Positions 11,123-24,028 are shown, numbered from the stretch's first letter. The stretch: DNA of 64,000 bases from Rhizophagus irregularis (GCF_026210795.1 NC_089433.1:2567001-2631000); one strand, 5' to 3'. A program made the numbers and translations. The notes: a model not told the origin generated them from the sequence alone.

Positions 11123-12358
11123 ATATATCTATATTTTTTTTCTTTAAGAATACTTATAAGAGATCACATTCTAAATTCATGAAATATGAACAAAATAATG
11201 AAGGGTTATTAGTATTATCATCACCGTTGAGTAAAGTCAGGATATAACTCAATATTTAGTTTTTACAAAACATCTTAATACTTTCACTAATACATAAATC
11301 TAAACTACCTGCAAAACAGAAGTGGAGCGAACTGATAATAATTCAACATTTAATGATGAAGAATCCCTTTCTACTTCCTTACAAATGCTTTCATTAAGAC
11401 TTCTTCGCAACAATCTGATACAAATATAGGAAACTCTGATTTAGCATCAGCCCAAATAGCTAAAGTTCAAAAACCAAGTAAATACATTAATTAGAATATA
11501 GCAGATGATATTTTAAAAATGTATCAGATAAGTATCCTGCCAGGTGAAAAACTTATATTTAATGGTACACAGAACATGGCCAAGAAACCAGTCAAAAAAG
11601 CTGAGGTTTGTGATCAATATAGATTGCACAAATTGTATTTTTTTTATTTACATATCTGTGTTTTTTCCCCTTAAGAATGCTTGTTAGAGATCATATTTTG
11701 AGTTCATAGAATATGAACAAAATGATGAAGGGTTATTAGTATTATTATCACTGCTGAGTAAGGTCAGGATATAACTTAATATTTAGTTCTTACAAAACAT
11801 CTTAATACTTTTGCTAACTTTTTTGAATATATAGATTTAAACTACCTGCAGAATGGAAATGGAGCGAACTGATAACAATTCAATATTCAATGACGAAGAA
11901 TCCTTTCTGCTCCCTTACAAATGCTTTCACCAAGACTTCATCGCAATAATTTGATACAAATATAGGAAACTCTGATTTAACGTCAGCTCAAATAGCTAAA
12001 GTTCAAAAACCAAGTAAATACATTAATTGAAATATAGCAGACGATATTTTAAAAATGTATCAAATGAGTATCCTGCCAGGTGAAAAACTTATGTTTAATG
12101 GTGTAAATATATTGAATTCCATGTTATTAGATATGAAGAAAATGAAGAAAACTAAAGTGGCAAAGAGTTTACTTAACATTCATGTCATTAATTTCCACAA
12201 CCTTGATTGCATGAAATATTTACCTCATAATTATAGTAACTATATTGCAGATCAAATTCAGGATTAAAATAGTGAGACTGACAATTTTGCTAATGGAAAA
12301 AAAATCGATAAATTTATTGTGGATTGTGACACAATGAAAATATCTATATGATTTTCAG

Positions 12359-12535
12359 TATACATGCTACCCAAATTATTTTAGGATGCCATAATTATAA
12401 TTTGGGATGCCATAATTCATTCGGTTTATATATAATTTACTATGTAAAGTGCCAAAATAATTTGGGATGCCATAATTGAATTTGGGATTTTACTTATAAT
12501 TACGGCAGTCCAAAATAATTTGGGTGGCATGTATA
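12359..12535. mobile_element. 177-bp MITE with perfect 8-bp target duplication
   Basis: ATTTTCAG occurs at 12351-12358 and 12536-12543. Terminal inverted repeats are TATACATGCTACCC and, in complement, TATACATGCCACCC, then AAATTATTTT. An 8-bp duplication fits the hAT superfamily. Internal words TTTGGGATGCCATAATT recur. A worn relative lies at about 26340-26445. Confidence 0.8.
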
Positions 12536-13570
12536 ATTTTCAGTCAAACACCTTTCTAAAGTTTCTAAATCATTTACTTCATAAAATTTATTCAAATAAT
12601 TCAGAATTTATTCATCACAAATGATCTTATATATGTACAGAACCTATTTTATCCCTTTTTCTTTCTGCTTAAGAATGACTTTTTAACTCAAAATATGTCA
12701 GAATATAAGTTTAACTCTTATATTTAGACGCCATTATTGAGAAATGCGTTTCTTGAAAAAAGTGATTTTAAGCTAAACTATGGGAAATTAGCATTTAAAT
12801 TATACAAAAAACTAAAAGAACTTTTGAATATTATTAGTGGCTATAGTGCTCCAAAATTAGACAGAAAAGGCTTTTTCAAGTCTTTGGGAACTAAAATCTT
12901 TGCTCAAGAGGACAGCATTCTAAATACAAGAGGTAAAAGAAAAGGCAATCTACAAAAATTAGAATATTGTTTAAAGGTTATATTAATAGCTCTTTTTATT
13001 GCGTTACCTTCTTTTACTAAATAAAGCCAGTATTACAAATATTGAAATATATAGTATTCAATCAAATGGGTTTCGTCTGACAATCTTAGTTTCAAAGTAT
13101 CTGTTTGAAGATACTATTATAACAATAGACTTGCAAGATGTGGAGGTCCCAAGAACTATTAAAGAGTTTTTAAATCTGGTAATGGCCGTAAAAGTAATCT
13201 TATCTTAGAAGACATACACTAAAAGGAATATGATAGCATTTTACAAAGCATTAAAGATAGATCGTAAGTATATAACAAATGGTGTTAAGTTTTCACCAAA
13301 AAAAATGTTAAAAAGACAGGATTAGGATTCTGCATCTAGTCAGTAATGCCATCATATTCTTCTATTTTTTTCTGTATTAGCTTAGATATGTAAGAAAAAG
13401 TTTTAAAATTTTAGAAAAAGTAGTATATGTGACCATGACATTAATAATAGTTATAAAAAGTCTTAAAAATTTAAATTTTCTTTAAATTATTTTGTTTAAT
13501 TTTAATGAAATTTTTATTAATTTACATTTTTTACTAATTATATTTAAATTAAATATAATAATCAAGTCAT

Positions 13571-14418
13571 CAAATTGCTAAGTATTTATAATTGAAATTG
13601 CAAAAAATGCAATAAATGAGAAATTAATAATTAAAATTGCTTCAAATTTTGTAGATTTGTTGCCAAATGTATTACTATTATATATATAAATTATTAGCCT
13701 TCTATCTTATTTCTTTGTTTTACAATTGATTTTTTAATTCAAAAAAAAAATTGTATTCTGATACAATATTCAAATTGCAATTCATTAAAAGGTTAATGAT
13801 TATAAATTAAAGTTTACATCAAAATAATTTTATTAAAAAAAATTTGACACTTTTTTATAAGATTAAAGTTTCTTTATTATATTGATTACAACTTAGCCTA
13901 ACTCTTATTTTAGTAAAAAGAACTAAAATTCAAATTAAATTAAATTATAATAATTATGAAGGATTAATATTCAAATGTTTAAAAAAATATCAATTAAAAT
14001 AAGTATAATATATTTAAAACTTATTTTATTTTAATGATTTTTAAGTCAACATTAATGTCAATTTATAGAAAAACTAACTAATTAAGGTAATAACCAAATT
14101 TTTTAATAAATCAATTAAAGATATATTCTTATTCTATGATTTTTTATTATAATTATACATGTTGATTGTTAATAGCTAAGGACAATATTATTATCCTTAT
14201 TAAATTTTACCTTACTTAAATTTTTAATGGTTTTTTTTGTTTTAAAAAAAAATCAATCAAAAGGCAAGGAAATAAGATAAAAAACTGAAATTTTATACAC
14301 TTAATATCAACCCATTTGGCAACAAATCTGTAAAATTTGAAGCAATTTCAATCACTGGTTTCTCACTAATTTCACTAATTGCATTTTTTGCAATTCCGAT
14401 TACTTTTTGCCAGCATTG
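13571..14418. mobile_element. Element with about 80-bp terminal inverted repeats
   Basis: Left arm words ATTGCAAAAAATGCAAT, AAAATTGCTTCAAATTTT and GATTTGTTGCCAAATG (13600-13675) recur in the same order in the complement of 14310-14400. The 600-bp middle is AT-rich without a gene. Non-autonomous foldback or MITE; exact ends uncertain. Confidence 0.6.
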
Positions 14419-14576
14419 TAGATCGTGAAATTTCAATGATTCTGCGCAGTTGATCCTACATGTAATTAATATGTGAAATGAAATTAATTGGATTCTTTAA
14501 AAATGACGAGAAAACAACCATTTTTAAATTCTAAATTACCAATTTTGGATTAATATCGATCAGACCTTTTACTATT

Positions 14577-14690
14577 GTATGAAAATAAATAAATAATAAA
14601 TAAATAAATAAATAAATAAATAAAATAAAATAAATAAAATAAATAATAAATAAATAAATAGTAAATAAATAAATATACAGTGTAAACAAG
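14577..14690. repeat. AAAT/AATA microsatellite
   Basis: About 100 bases of (AAATA/AAAT)n. Apparent reading frames over it on both strands are low-complexity artefacts. Confidence 0.9.
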
Positions 14691-14700
14691 TTTAAATTGA

Positions 14701-14733
<33 letters not shown>

Positions 14734-15599
14734 TTTGCTGCAAAATCATAAAATTATTATTATTTAAAATAATAAAATATAAAGATTTGCTGCAAAATCA
14801 TAAAAATATTATTATTTTAAAAAAAAACTCTCACAGGACAAATCATATTGAATCATTATTTGCTATATTTTTCCCCTCAATTAGTTTAAAGAAAATCAAT
14901 CACAATTGGTTAAAAACGAATTATATAAATATAAATAGGATTTTTTTTTTTTAACTATTTACAAAGAGAGATGAAAAAAAAATTCATATCATTTTTCTGT
15001 CCGAAAAAGAAAAATTAAATACTTGCGAAAATTCGAAAGGACGGCTTTTTTTTTAAACATTAAAAAATAAATTTCGATGTAAATAACGAATAATATAAAA
15101 TTATTATATTTCCAAAAAGGAAAAACAAGAAAAAAAAACTTTCTTTTTCGATCAAGAGAATTTAAATGCTATATATATAGTGAGAGTTTTTTTTAACATA
15201 GATAATTGAGAGTATATATTATATTTATACAAATAATATTGAACTTTAAATATAATTAGTTACGAAAAATATGTATACGAAAATGGAAAAAGGTTTTTAT
15301 AAAAATGTACATTATTATTATTTTTTTTAAAAAAAAATAGCTATAGGGAAAATTTTGACTTGTATTTTTTCATTATGGTATTTTACTTTTTTTTTTTAAA
15401 AAAAAAAAAAAAAAATCGTCATAAAAAAATCATAGAAAATTTAAATTATAATGTGGGAGAGGGAAAAAAGAAAAAAAAAGAAGCGATATAAAAGAAATTT
15501 AGATAATCGTGATGCAAAAAATACCTTATTACATTTTCTTAACTAAAATAAGGAAATTATTCACATAATTTTTTATAATCGTCCAACATAATGTTTTTC
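14691..15599. other. AT-rich 3' flank of the bZIP gene
   Basis: No gene seen. Several long A and T runs (14717-14736, 15390-15417). An AAGATTTGCTGCAAAATCATAAAA-like block appears twice near 14735-14810. Confidence 0.5.
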
Positions 15600-17353
15600 T
15601 TAAGAGGAATCATCACTACTTTCATCACTATGATTATCACCCAAAATCAATCTCAAATTTAACGGATGATGTTGAGTATAATTAGGAGGCGAAGGTTCTA
15701 TTGGTGATGGGGATGATGAAAAATAATTTTCTTGTGGCTGTTGTGATGACCATTGAGATTGTTCTGGTAAAGGAAGTGTTGGACAACATTCGCGTGATGT
15801 TTGAGAAGATTCATTACACGAATATTGTGAAATGGATTTTTTTGGAATTATCCACATCCGCTTGCCTTCTTTATGATTGATATAACATGGAGATAATTGT
15901 GTCTGATCTTTTTCTATATTATCAACAGGAAATTCTTCAACAGTTTCACAAAAACAAAGATCTCCTTCTTTAGTTTCACAGAAAACAGGGTTATTAATTA
16001 TGTCCTCAACGGACTCAACAGATTTTGTTGGTGAGCTTGGTTTCTGTTGATAACGTTGTTCATTGAATGAAAATGACGAAATGGCGGACAATCGATTACC
16101 TGGCGACACATACGATTTTTGTTTAAAGAAAAAATTAAAATGGAATATTATTGTCGTATTCACTCACTCACCGCGGTGTTTTGAAATTCAAATTTTAAAT
16201 CATGTGCGGAATACGCACATGATTTGAGATTTTTATATGCGCAACTTTTAAATTATGTGTAAGTCGCATTTTTTTATGATACAAAATTTTTGTGTGCCTT
16301 TTTTACGCACACAAAAATTTTTTTATGAAAGAGTACATAAAAAAATTTTTCATGCACGGTTTTAAAAAATTTGTGTACGCGCGCTTTTCGCACATTGAAT
16401 TTCAAACATTTAAGTGAGCGAGTGAATCTATTGTAGTTCAAACTCTACTATAAAACTTGAGACCCTAGCTAAGTTGCTAAGTTGCTAAGTTTAGGATATT
16501 TGAAATCCCAAACCTAATTTCGGATATGTTATTATTCTAGCCTTGATTTGAATTGGGCTCTCAATCAAACACGACAAGTAGAGCAGCTCTACAACGTTCT
16601 ATATAAAGATAAATTTAAAAATTACATACCATCATATGTGCCATTACTTATGGAAGTGTCACCAGGAGCGTCGCTTTCTTGGTATACGGATGTGTTGCAT
16701 AATTTATCATTTTGATTTCCTTGAGTTTGCGCATTTGCAAGTCTTCTTTCAAGTAAGTTCAGCCGGTCTCGTAAAAGTTTAATATCATTTTGAGCTTCGT
16801 TATATAATATCTCATAAGTGGTGGCCTTATTTTCCAAAGTACGAACATAATCTTCGCGTCTTCTGCGAAAAGCTCTTTGATTCGTCAAGTTTTGGATATG
16901 TTTTTTCTATAATTTCAAAAAAAAAAAAAAACCGCACGTTTCACGTTGTAATAATAAATAAGTATAACATGTTTAAAGCAATTATTTTGTTGATAAATTA
17001 AAGTAAAAAAAAAATTATAAATTTGACGAAAAATTACTTACAGTTTCGGGCATTTTTGATAATGGTTTACGTCCTCTCTTGTTTTGTTTGCTCATTGAGG
17101 ACATGGGTTCTGTGAAACGTGACAAAAATTCAAATAAAAATATAACTTAAGATGTTTTATGTGATGAAAACAACTTACGACATGTCGTAGGTAGGTTTAT
17201 TGGTAATTGAGTTTGTTGTGTCCAATTATTGGGAATCAACATGTCCGAAAATTTAGTGTTTGGCGTAAGCAAAGAAGTTGGTGAAAGCCTCGGTATTGGA
17301 AGCTTGAGAGATTGAGAAGGTGTCGATTGTTGTCCAGATACATCCATATTCAT
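15600..17353 (-). CDS. bZIP transcription factor, Pap1/Yap type
   Basis: Exons on the - strand: 17353-17179, 17109-17042, 16906-16630, 16099-15600. Together 1020 nt, 339 aa, with phases agreeing at all three junctions. Exon 2 gives KRGRKPLSKMPET. Exon 3 gives the basic region NLTNQRAFRRRRE (about residues 86-98), matching the N-x3-Q-x2-F-R pattern of fungal Pap1/Yap bZIPs, then a leucine zipper (TLE, ILY, LLRDRL, LLERRL, to about 135). The C-terminal exon is Ser/Pro/Gln-rich and has a cysteine cluster FCETKEGDLCFCET, recalling the Cys-rich regions of stress (Yap1) or iron (HapX) regulators; which one cannot be told from this. It should act in the nucleus as a DNA-binding dimer. The last acceptor is chosen because it keeps frame; it follows a 530-nt intron holding a MITE. 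The first ATG of the first exon is used. Confidence 0.8.
16158..16427. mobile_element. 270-bp MITE inside the last bZIP intron
   Basis: Ends ATTCACTCACTCAC and, in complement, ATTCACTCGCTCAC; then GAAATTCAA and CATGTGCG-like words in both arms. The interior contains smaller palindromes (TTTTTGTGTGC...GCACACAAAAA at 16288-16318). No clean target duplication was found. It lies wholly in intron 3, close to the splice acceptor at 16100. Confidence 0.7.
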
Positions 17354-17625
17354 CGGTTGTTAATGGTTAAAAGAAAGGTCTTTAAAGGAGAAAGAAAAAA
17401 AGTGGATATCATGCGCCTCAATTTCCATAAAATTTCGCATTAAAAAGTAATAATAAATATGCTTCATAAATATCAATGATTGGTTGAAACCATATATTTT
17501 ATTTTTTGTTAAGAAAAAAAAAAATTTTTCTTAAAAACGAATTAAATATGCACGTGTGTGTTTAGTAAAATTAACTTGCTAAACAAAAGAAGATCATATC
17601 CTTTTTTTTTTAGAGCTCATTACTT

Positions 17626-17835
17626 TTGCAAGATCATCATTTTTCAATATGTAACAAAGAAAGTATAGTCCCCCGGAAAATTGATTATCTTTATGAACGT
17701 GGACGAACGATTCGTTCAGAAAACTTGGTATATATGCAGGCCGCTTTATTAAGCATATCTGTTTTTTCCTTATTATACTTAGGTTTTGTGGACGCTATAA
17801 TAAGATTTTTTCACACAATGCGCCAAATAGAATGA
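17626..17835 (+). CDS. Possible small membrane protein, 69 residues
   Basis: Unrecognised. The frame is less AT-biased than its surroundings (GTGGACGAACGATTCGTTCAG). It encodes a charged N-terminal half and one hydrophobic segment at about residues 39-58 (AALLSISVFSLLYLGFVDAI), consistent with a tail-anchored or single-pass protein. It diverges from the bZIP gene 270 bp away. A T-run and TTAG just upstream (17604-17612) could be an acceptor, so a 5' exon may be missing. Could also be chance. Confidence 0.35.
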   Translation: MQDHHFSICNKESIVPRKIDYLYERGRTIRSENLVYMQAALLSISVFSLLYLGFVDAIIRFFHTMRQIE

Positions 17836-20027
17836 ATGTCATATTGTGTGAATATTATTCATAACAATAAAATCTAGAACAAAGTAAAAGGAATTATGAC
17901 GTTTTAGGTACTTAGTGAATGAGTATGAAACCGAATTTAAGTTACTCCACGAAATTATTTTTTTACGCCATTATCCCGATTCAAATATTTATATATTTAC
18001 TTTTGTGAAACCAACTGTCAAAATTATAACCCATTGTTGGTCAATTATTAATTTTTAACCAAAAGTATGAAATTTATTATTGTTACATGTTGATCCAAAA
18101 CTAATATAGACATAATTGGTATTTTTAATTTGAAATTTTTTCCTTTTTTATATATATTATAAAAAAAATATAAGATTATCATCAAATAAAAGATTATAAC
18201 AAATCAAATTTATGGGATATTCCACGTTTAGATTTTACTCCACAAAAATATTTTTTTTTACATAAAATTAAAACATACGACACATGTTTATTATTTATAT
18301 TAGTTATTATTTGTATTTAACAAGTTACAGTACCTGTTTCTCCCCCATGATTAAATATTACCACAAATGTACTGTTAATACAAATGTTTAATTTTAAGAA
18401 AACTTGGTAAACTTTGATAAATAAATTAGATAATATACAATTTCACATGTATAAAAAAATAAAGTTAATGAACACAAAATAATCTGATCCATCCGAGCGC
18501 AAAAAAAAAATATTTTAACCTTCGAATTAGTTCTTTATTAGCATATTTGTGAGACCATTTTCTTTCGATTTATTCCAAAATAATATGCAAGTAAGCACTT
18601 TCAAAGTAATAATGATTTGTCTTGTTTTTTAACCGTATCAGATCTACTATTATAGTAACCTGCATAAGTCTATGTAAGGTTATAAAGCATAAGTTTGTGT
18701 AGATTCACTTCCAAAAAAATTAATTATCCTTGACTTGTATCACTTTACTTTCGACTTGTATAGTATGTAATACAATCTATGCTTTTTTTTTTTATGTATT
18801 AAAAGTATGCAAAGAATAGTATTATTGATATGTCGCTATATATAATAATTTTTCTTCAACCCGTTGCAATGGAATATCATTTGCGGATAACAAAAAAAAG
18901 TATTACGAAATATATATTCTTAATAATAATATAAATAGGTATTTTGCTAAATACTGTAGTATTAGATGTGATAGGAAAATATCCATATTTTTCTCATATT
19001 TAAAAGATTCAATTTAGTAATATTTATTTGAAAATTTGTTAAAATGTTAACATAGTAGTCAATAAACCGTTATAAGCATAAAGCTAATTATTATTAAAAC
19101 TGAAATTAAAATTTTGATATAAGGCTAAATTTTATAGACTTATTATATGAATTGACTTTTTAAAGCATAAAAATGATAATAAAATAAAATGTCTTAATTT
19201 TGAATTACTATTTGTTTTATTGATTATATTATAATATATAGCAGAAAAAAATGTAATTAAATATGGTAATTTATGATCTTATCATATTTATTATCATTAT
19301 TATTATCTTAATATCCTTAAAAATGGTTTAAAAAAAAAAAAAATTTGAGATACTGTATATAGAAGTATTAAATACTATAATTATATATATATTTAAAGTA
19401 AATAATTTATTATTTGTTTTTGAAATATTTTATTAATAATGATTTATTTAATTTATATCTACTTTAACTTTAATCTGAAATATTAAATAAGTAAAATTTT
19501 ATGATTTTTTTAGATTCTTTTTATATAATGAATTATTATTATTAATACTTAATTTCATTTTTATTAATATTTACATTTATTTTTTAGTTAGATTTGCTTA
19601 ATTTACAAATAAATTTTAAAATAATGCTTTTTATCAAAATATTATCATATTAACATCTCATTTAATAATATTATTATATTATTACTGCTGTAATTTTCAC
19701 CTTATTAAACTAATTAAAGTAAAATTTTGTGTAAAATTAAAAATATCATGAAATTCTACCTATTAATATTTGCTAATGCTAATGCAATAAAAATCATTTG
19801 TAGTAAGATTTAGTAATGCCTATATTTCTTTTTCTTTTTTTTTAAAAAATTTGAATATGATAAATTTAATAATAAATATTATAAAATTCAGTAATTCCAA
19901 ATTTAAATTAATTGATATTTATATTGTAGTACTCTTTATAAAAATAATATTTAACTTTCTTATTTCTGAATAATTTAAAAATTTTATATATATTAGTATA
20001 TTATATTTTCTTTATGAATTTTGCTAA
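17836..20027. other. Long AT-rich region without a gene
   Basis: I see no credible reading frame, RNA gene or clear repeat pair here. Homopolymer runs at 18500, 18780 and 19330 are the only features. Confidence 0.55.
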
Positions 20028-20281
20028 TTTGCCCCTGAATTAAATAATCTGGGTTAAATTACCCTCCTAAAATTTATATTTTACATCAATATTTTTTTTT
20101 AAAAAAAAAAATTATTTGTATTATTGTTATTATTCAATATTATAGCTAATTTTCTTATATTTTTGATAATATCTTTCATTTTTTATTGTAATTATAATTT
20201 ACATTTTTTTTTTTAAAAAAAAAATTTGGGCAAAATTATATAAATTTACTAGTAAGTTAAATTACCCAGATTAAATCACCT
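20028..20281. mobile_element. Palindromic MITE
   Basis: AATCTGGGTTAAATTACC near 20046-20063 is matched in complement by GGTGATTTAATCTGGGTAATTTAAC from 20255-20280, and TTTGCCC by GGGCAAA (20028 and 20228). An (AT)n run follows at 20282-20302. Confidence 0.5.
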
Positions 20282-20799
20282 TATATATATATATATATAT
20301 ATAATCTTATACTTTTTTTATTTATTTTATAAAAATAAATTAATTTTAAAAATAATTTAAAATTATTTAAAAATATTTTTTTATTAATATATTATTAAAT
20401 ATTTCTTAAAATACATCACAAATTATATGATTTTATTAATTTTGTTTAATCACGTGGTATTAGTTATACTACGCAAAAATTATTTACGTTATGATTTGTT
20501 TATTACTACTACGCAAATCGCCATATACTTTACTTAATAAAATACTGCAAAACTTTGTCATACTTTCCAAAATAAAAACCCTTTTAAATTGTATACTAAA
20601 ATATTACAAAAAATATCAAACAGATTAATATTCAATATCAATAAACTAGCTTTCTGTTTATTTTTAGTTATATTTTTTTTGCTTTTTATTGACTAATACT
20701 TTTGTTTTTCTTTTCTTTTTTTATTTTAGTTTTCGTTTCAATATTTGTATGACTTCGATAATAAATTTAAAAATAATAATTAACCTTCTTTAATAAAAG

Positions 20800-22180
20800 A
20801 TGTTAGTATATATAGATACTTATTTAGAAAAACTGGAAGACTGTCAAAAAATTAATGATAATACAAACATTAATATTAATACTTCTCCGCAAGTAAGTAT
20901 TATTTCTCTTTAAATATATAATTAACTTTTTTTTGCTTTTTATTAACTAATTTTTTTTTTTATTTGTTAGCCTTCTGTTCAACTTTCATACAGCTTTATT
21001 CTTAATAGCAAATTTAGAAATGATCACTAGCATAATGTTGTTATCACTGGTGAATGTAATATAACTGAATTGCTTAATACTAATTCAAAAGAAGCGAAAG
21101 ATCTGAAATTAAAGATTGGATTTACCTTTTCAAATTGAACAGAATTTAAAATATAGATTAAAAATTTTGCTAAAACAAAGGAATTTAACTATAAAATTAA
21201 GACTAGTCAGACAGATGGAAAAGTAATACATCATATTACTTATAAATATTCAAGATCAGGCATCCATAATTTGCAAGTAACTTTTGACTCAACTAAAAGA
21301 TGAAATACAACTTTACAGCATATACAATGCCTGTAGAAAATAACATTGCTTGTTCTAAGTCAAGTAATGTTATTAGAATAACTTATTTGATGACAACTAT
21401 AATCATGTTTTACCTCAAATATACAACTGAAGAAATGGCTTCACAATTTTAAAAATTAACTTCAGAAATGTTATGTGACATAAAATATGTCATTCAAGGA
21501 CAAATGGATTCTGTATTTATTTATCCAATACTTATGCATAATTATCCTAACTAAATAATTGTTAAAAAAGATTTATATAATACAGTATATATACCAATTT
21601 TATCCAAATGATTCAGATACATTTCAAATGCTTCAAATGTTATTAAATTGGAAAGATTCAGATCCATTGTGGATCGTTAAATCATGTCTTAAAAAATTAA
21701 GCTATTTACACAGGTCAAAATGCTAAAAATTGGCAAAAAAAATGGCGTGAAAAGCAGTGGTTATTTTTGGCTATTTTTGGCTGTTTTTGGCTATTTGTGA
21801 ATTAACCTATACTATTTGTAAATAGTTTATACAAATTTACGAATAGTTTATGCAATTTGTGCTATTTTTTTGCCTGTTTTTGGTCATTTGACATGTGTTA
21901 TTGTAGATATCCTTACTGCAATAAGATTTATATGAAAGATTTTATGATGCTATAATTCTGGACTATCAAAACTGATATGTACTAGGAGCTATCTGATATA
22001 TTTAAAACATTTCTTCATAAAATACAGACTAAAATCAATAAAAATGAAAATTATATTACTTATGTCAAAAATTCAAATATCATCAAACATAAAGACATCT
22101 ACCAAAAAGGTTGCAATCAAATGTTGAAAAATCCTTCTCTAAAAATAAACATGTATTAAGAAATAACTTACGATCAATAT
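20800..22180 (+). pseudogene. Dead FAR1/MULE-type transposase fragment
   Basis: A first exon-like piece (20801-20891) ends in a GTAAGT donor and is followed by an acceptor at 20969-20971. The next frame reads, through stops, FAKTKEFNYKIKTSQTDG and ITYKYSRSG, which resembles the FAR1-like DNA-binding domain of Mutator-like transposases. Compare the better preserved GFGVVKHRLEKN at 42100. Frameshifts and stops are many, and a palindromic insertion sits at 21709-21902. Only the N-terminal domain is recognisable. Confidence 0.45.
21709..21902. mobile_element. Small palindromic insertion
   Basis: ACAGGTCAAAATGCTAAAAA at the left is loosely matched by the complement of the right end (ACATGTCAAATGACCAAAAA). 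The middle carries repeated TTTTTGGCTA and AATAGTTTATAC words. It splits the dead transposase fragment. Confidence 0.45.
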
Positions 22181-23163
22181 TTATAATGATGAAAATGCAA
22201 AAAATATAAAGGGTAGTAAAAGGCGTAGGTATAAAAAATACAAACAGTACAAAAATTATATTACAATTTACCAGGTTTCAGTGTCTTAAAGTATGTTATT
22301 TATTAAGTTTGTTAGTTTGTATTTGTTGTAATAATGTTTATTGATTTTGTTATTTTTACTATTTTTGTTAGAACTGTTAGAATCGTTAGGTTGTTAGGTT
22401 GTTAGAAGCATTATTAGGATAGATTATTAGAATCATTATAGTATTATTAGATTCGTTTAATAGAATTTGACTTCAAATAAAATAGAACCTTATTCTACTG
22501 CTATTTTAACTACATTAAGTATTCTAAAGTTAAACTTATAAAAGTATTCATTAGAGTTCGTCAAAGTTTGTTAAATTTTAAAGTATTTTAAGTATTTTAA
22601 AGTTCTTTAGATTTTATCAGAGTTATAATTTTTTTTGATGATTTATTAATTTATTTATGTCAGGTTTAGATCACGTTTTTTTGTATTATCATATAATTTA
22701 CATTAATCACGTGATTCGTGCACTACTATAATATGTACAAATAGAAATAGTCTATATTATTATATTTATTATAAAAGTATTGTTAAATATCACTAGTGGT
22801 AATAGTCATTAATAATAAAATTATAATATAATCTTAACCAGTATTTTATAGATTTTTAATTTTAGTTAAAAATATATCATAATACTGATACAGTAACCAT
22901 TACTACCAGCAGTAAACTTTAGCAATTTACTTTTTTTTTTTTATTGCAGCATATTTAAAACTTTATTAAAATAATAATTTATTGTATATCATAAAGCTGC
23001 TACCTAAAATTAAGGAATTTTAATATTTGCTGAAACTGAAATGGTAAAATTAATTTAGGAAATACTTAATTTTGAAATGCTGAAACTATTCTGAAATTCT
23101 GATTGGCTGTTATAATATTACATGATCAAAATTAAAATTTTTACCAAAATTATAACTGTATTT
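22181..23163. other. Non-coding AT-rich stretch
   Basis: No gene. A GTTAGAATCGTTAGGTTGTT simple repeat lies at 22370-22410, and palindromic CTGAAATTCTG words near 23050-23105. Confidence 0.5.
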
Positions 23164-23383
23164 TAATTCCATAATTCTGGCTCTATAGCGATCTTCCTGA
23201 CATATATAGTTTTATTTAAGTCTATGTTCATTTTGTGTAATGTATATACTATATAAGGAAATTATGTGTGATACATCTTTATGCATTAATATTATACAAA
23301 GTGAACATAGGCAGGCTTAAAATGAAACTACATATATTAGAAAGATCACTACAGAGCCAGTATTATGGAATTAAAATAAATTT
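23164..23383. mobile_element. Fold-back element with about 85-bp arms
   Basis: Left arm starts TAATTCCATAATTCTGGCTC; the complement of the right arm starts TAATTCCATAATACTGGCTC. The match continues through GATCTT, ATATAT, TATGTTCA and TGTAATAT-like words, leaving a loop of roughly 45 bases. Confidence 0.7.
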
Positions 23384-23880
23384 ATAAAGTTATATAATTT
23401 TATAATAAATTAATTGAAAGTTTCAGACAATTTTGGGAGTTTTAGAAAAATTAGGATTTCAGAAGAATTTCAGAATTTCAGAATTAGTTTCAAAAACAAA
23501 ATTTTCAGGCAGTAATTTTAGTATATCATACATAAATAAATTTAAAATTTTAACATTAGTAAGTTTTAAATTATTTGTTATTCTAAAAAGAATCCACATG
23601 TATACTGTCAAACAAAATTCAGACTATGAAAATAATTTCTGTAATTATATTAGAATTTACTATATACCCACAAAAAGAATTTAATATAATATAAAATGTA
23701 AATTTCTAAAACAGTTTCTTGAAGTTTAAACGTTCTCAACCTACTACAACATTTCCTGTTTATTAATTCACCCTTTTTCATTAGTTTTATATAAATACCA
23801 TATGGAAATTTTTCTTTAAAATATTTTTCAGTTTGAAAATGCAAACTGTAAAAAGCTTCATACTATCAGTCATATGGGCG

Positions 23881-24028
23881 CTTTGCAGTAAAAAGAGATG
23901 AAACTACTAAAAAAAAATAAAAAATAAGTTAATATAAAGTCTAAACAAATTATAGCATTTAGAATATTTTTGGCATATAAAAGAAAATTTGAATTTTTTC
24001 AGTAGTTTTATCCTTTTTTACTGCAAAG
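23881..24028. mobile_element. 148-bp MITE
   Basis: Ends CTTTGCAGTAAAAAGAGATG and, in complement, CTTTGCAGTAAAAAAGGATA, then AAACTACT in both arms. No coding content. Confidence 0.7.

Larger units (their letters stand above)
8165..12110 (+). repeat. About 550-bp segment in three tandem copies
   Basis: Unit 1 is 8165-8416 plus 9010-9104 plus 10190-10400. Unit 2 is 10400-10481 plus 11123-11570. Unit 3 is 11571-12110. Shared landmarks are GAGGTTTGTGATCAATATAG, a T-run, GAACAAAATAATGAAGGG, TTTACAAAACATCTTAATAC and GATGAAGAATCC. Because the copies are close, each acts as an empty-site control for insertions in the others. Confidence 0.75.
7640..13330 (+). pseudogene. Decayed gene with internally triplicated segment
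   Basis: Function not recognised. Protein-like pieces on the + strand include one starting MSGLPEESEFRRRIDML (about 7668) and a repeated piece reading KYINWNIADDILKMYQ..ILPGEKLMFNG. A third reads ENMTKETVKEAEICDRYRLH; it occurs near 8165, 10400 and 11570, while the ADDILKMYQ piece recurs near 10340, 11510 and 12050. A longer piece at 12737-13024 continues in another frame at 12999-13208, so there is a frameshift. Stops and the insertions at 8421-9009, 9105-10190, 10482-11122 and 12359-12535 show that the locus is dead. Fragments between 12060 and 12290 and after 12543 are joined if the 177-bp insertion is removed in the mind. Confidence 0.45.

Noticed and set aside
12359-12535. Tc1/mariner origin with TA duplication
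   Set aside because: A longer perfect 8-bp duplication (ATTTTCAG) outside the TATACATG ends explains the borders better.
14531-14954. Frames of 72 and 85 codons over the AAAT microsatellite
   Set aside because: Low-complexity sequence only.
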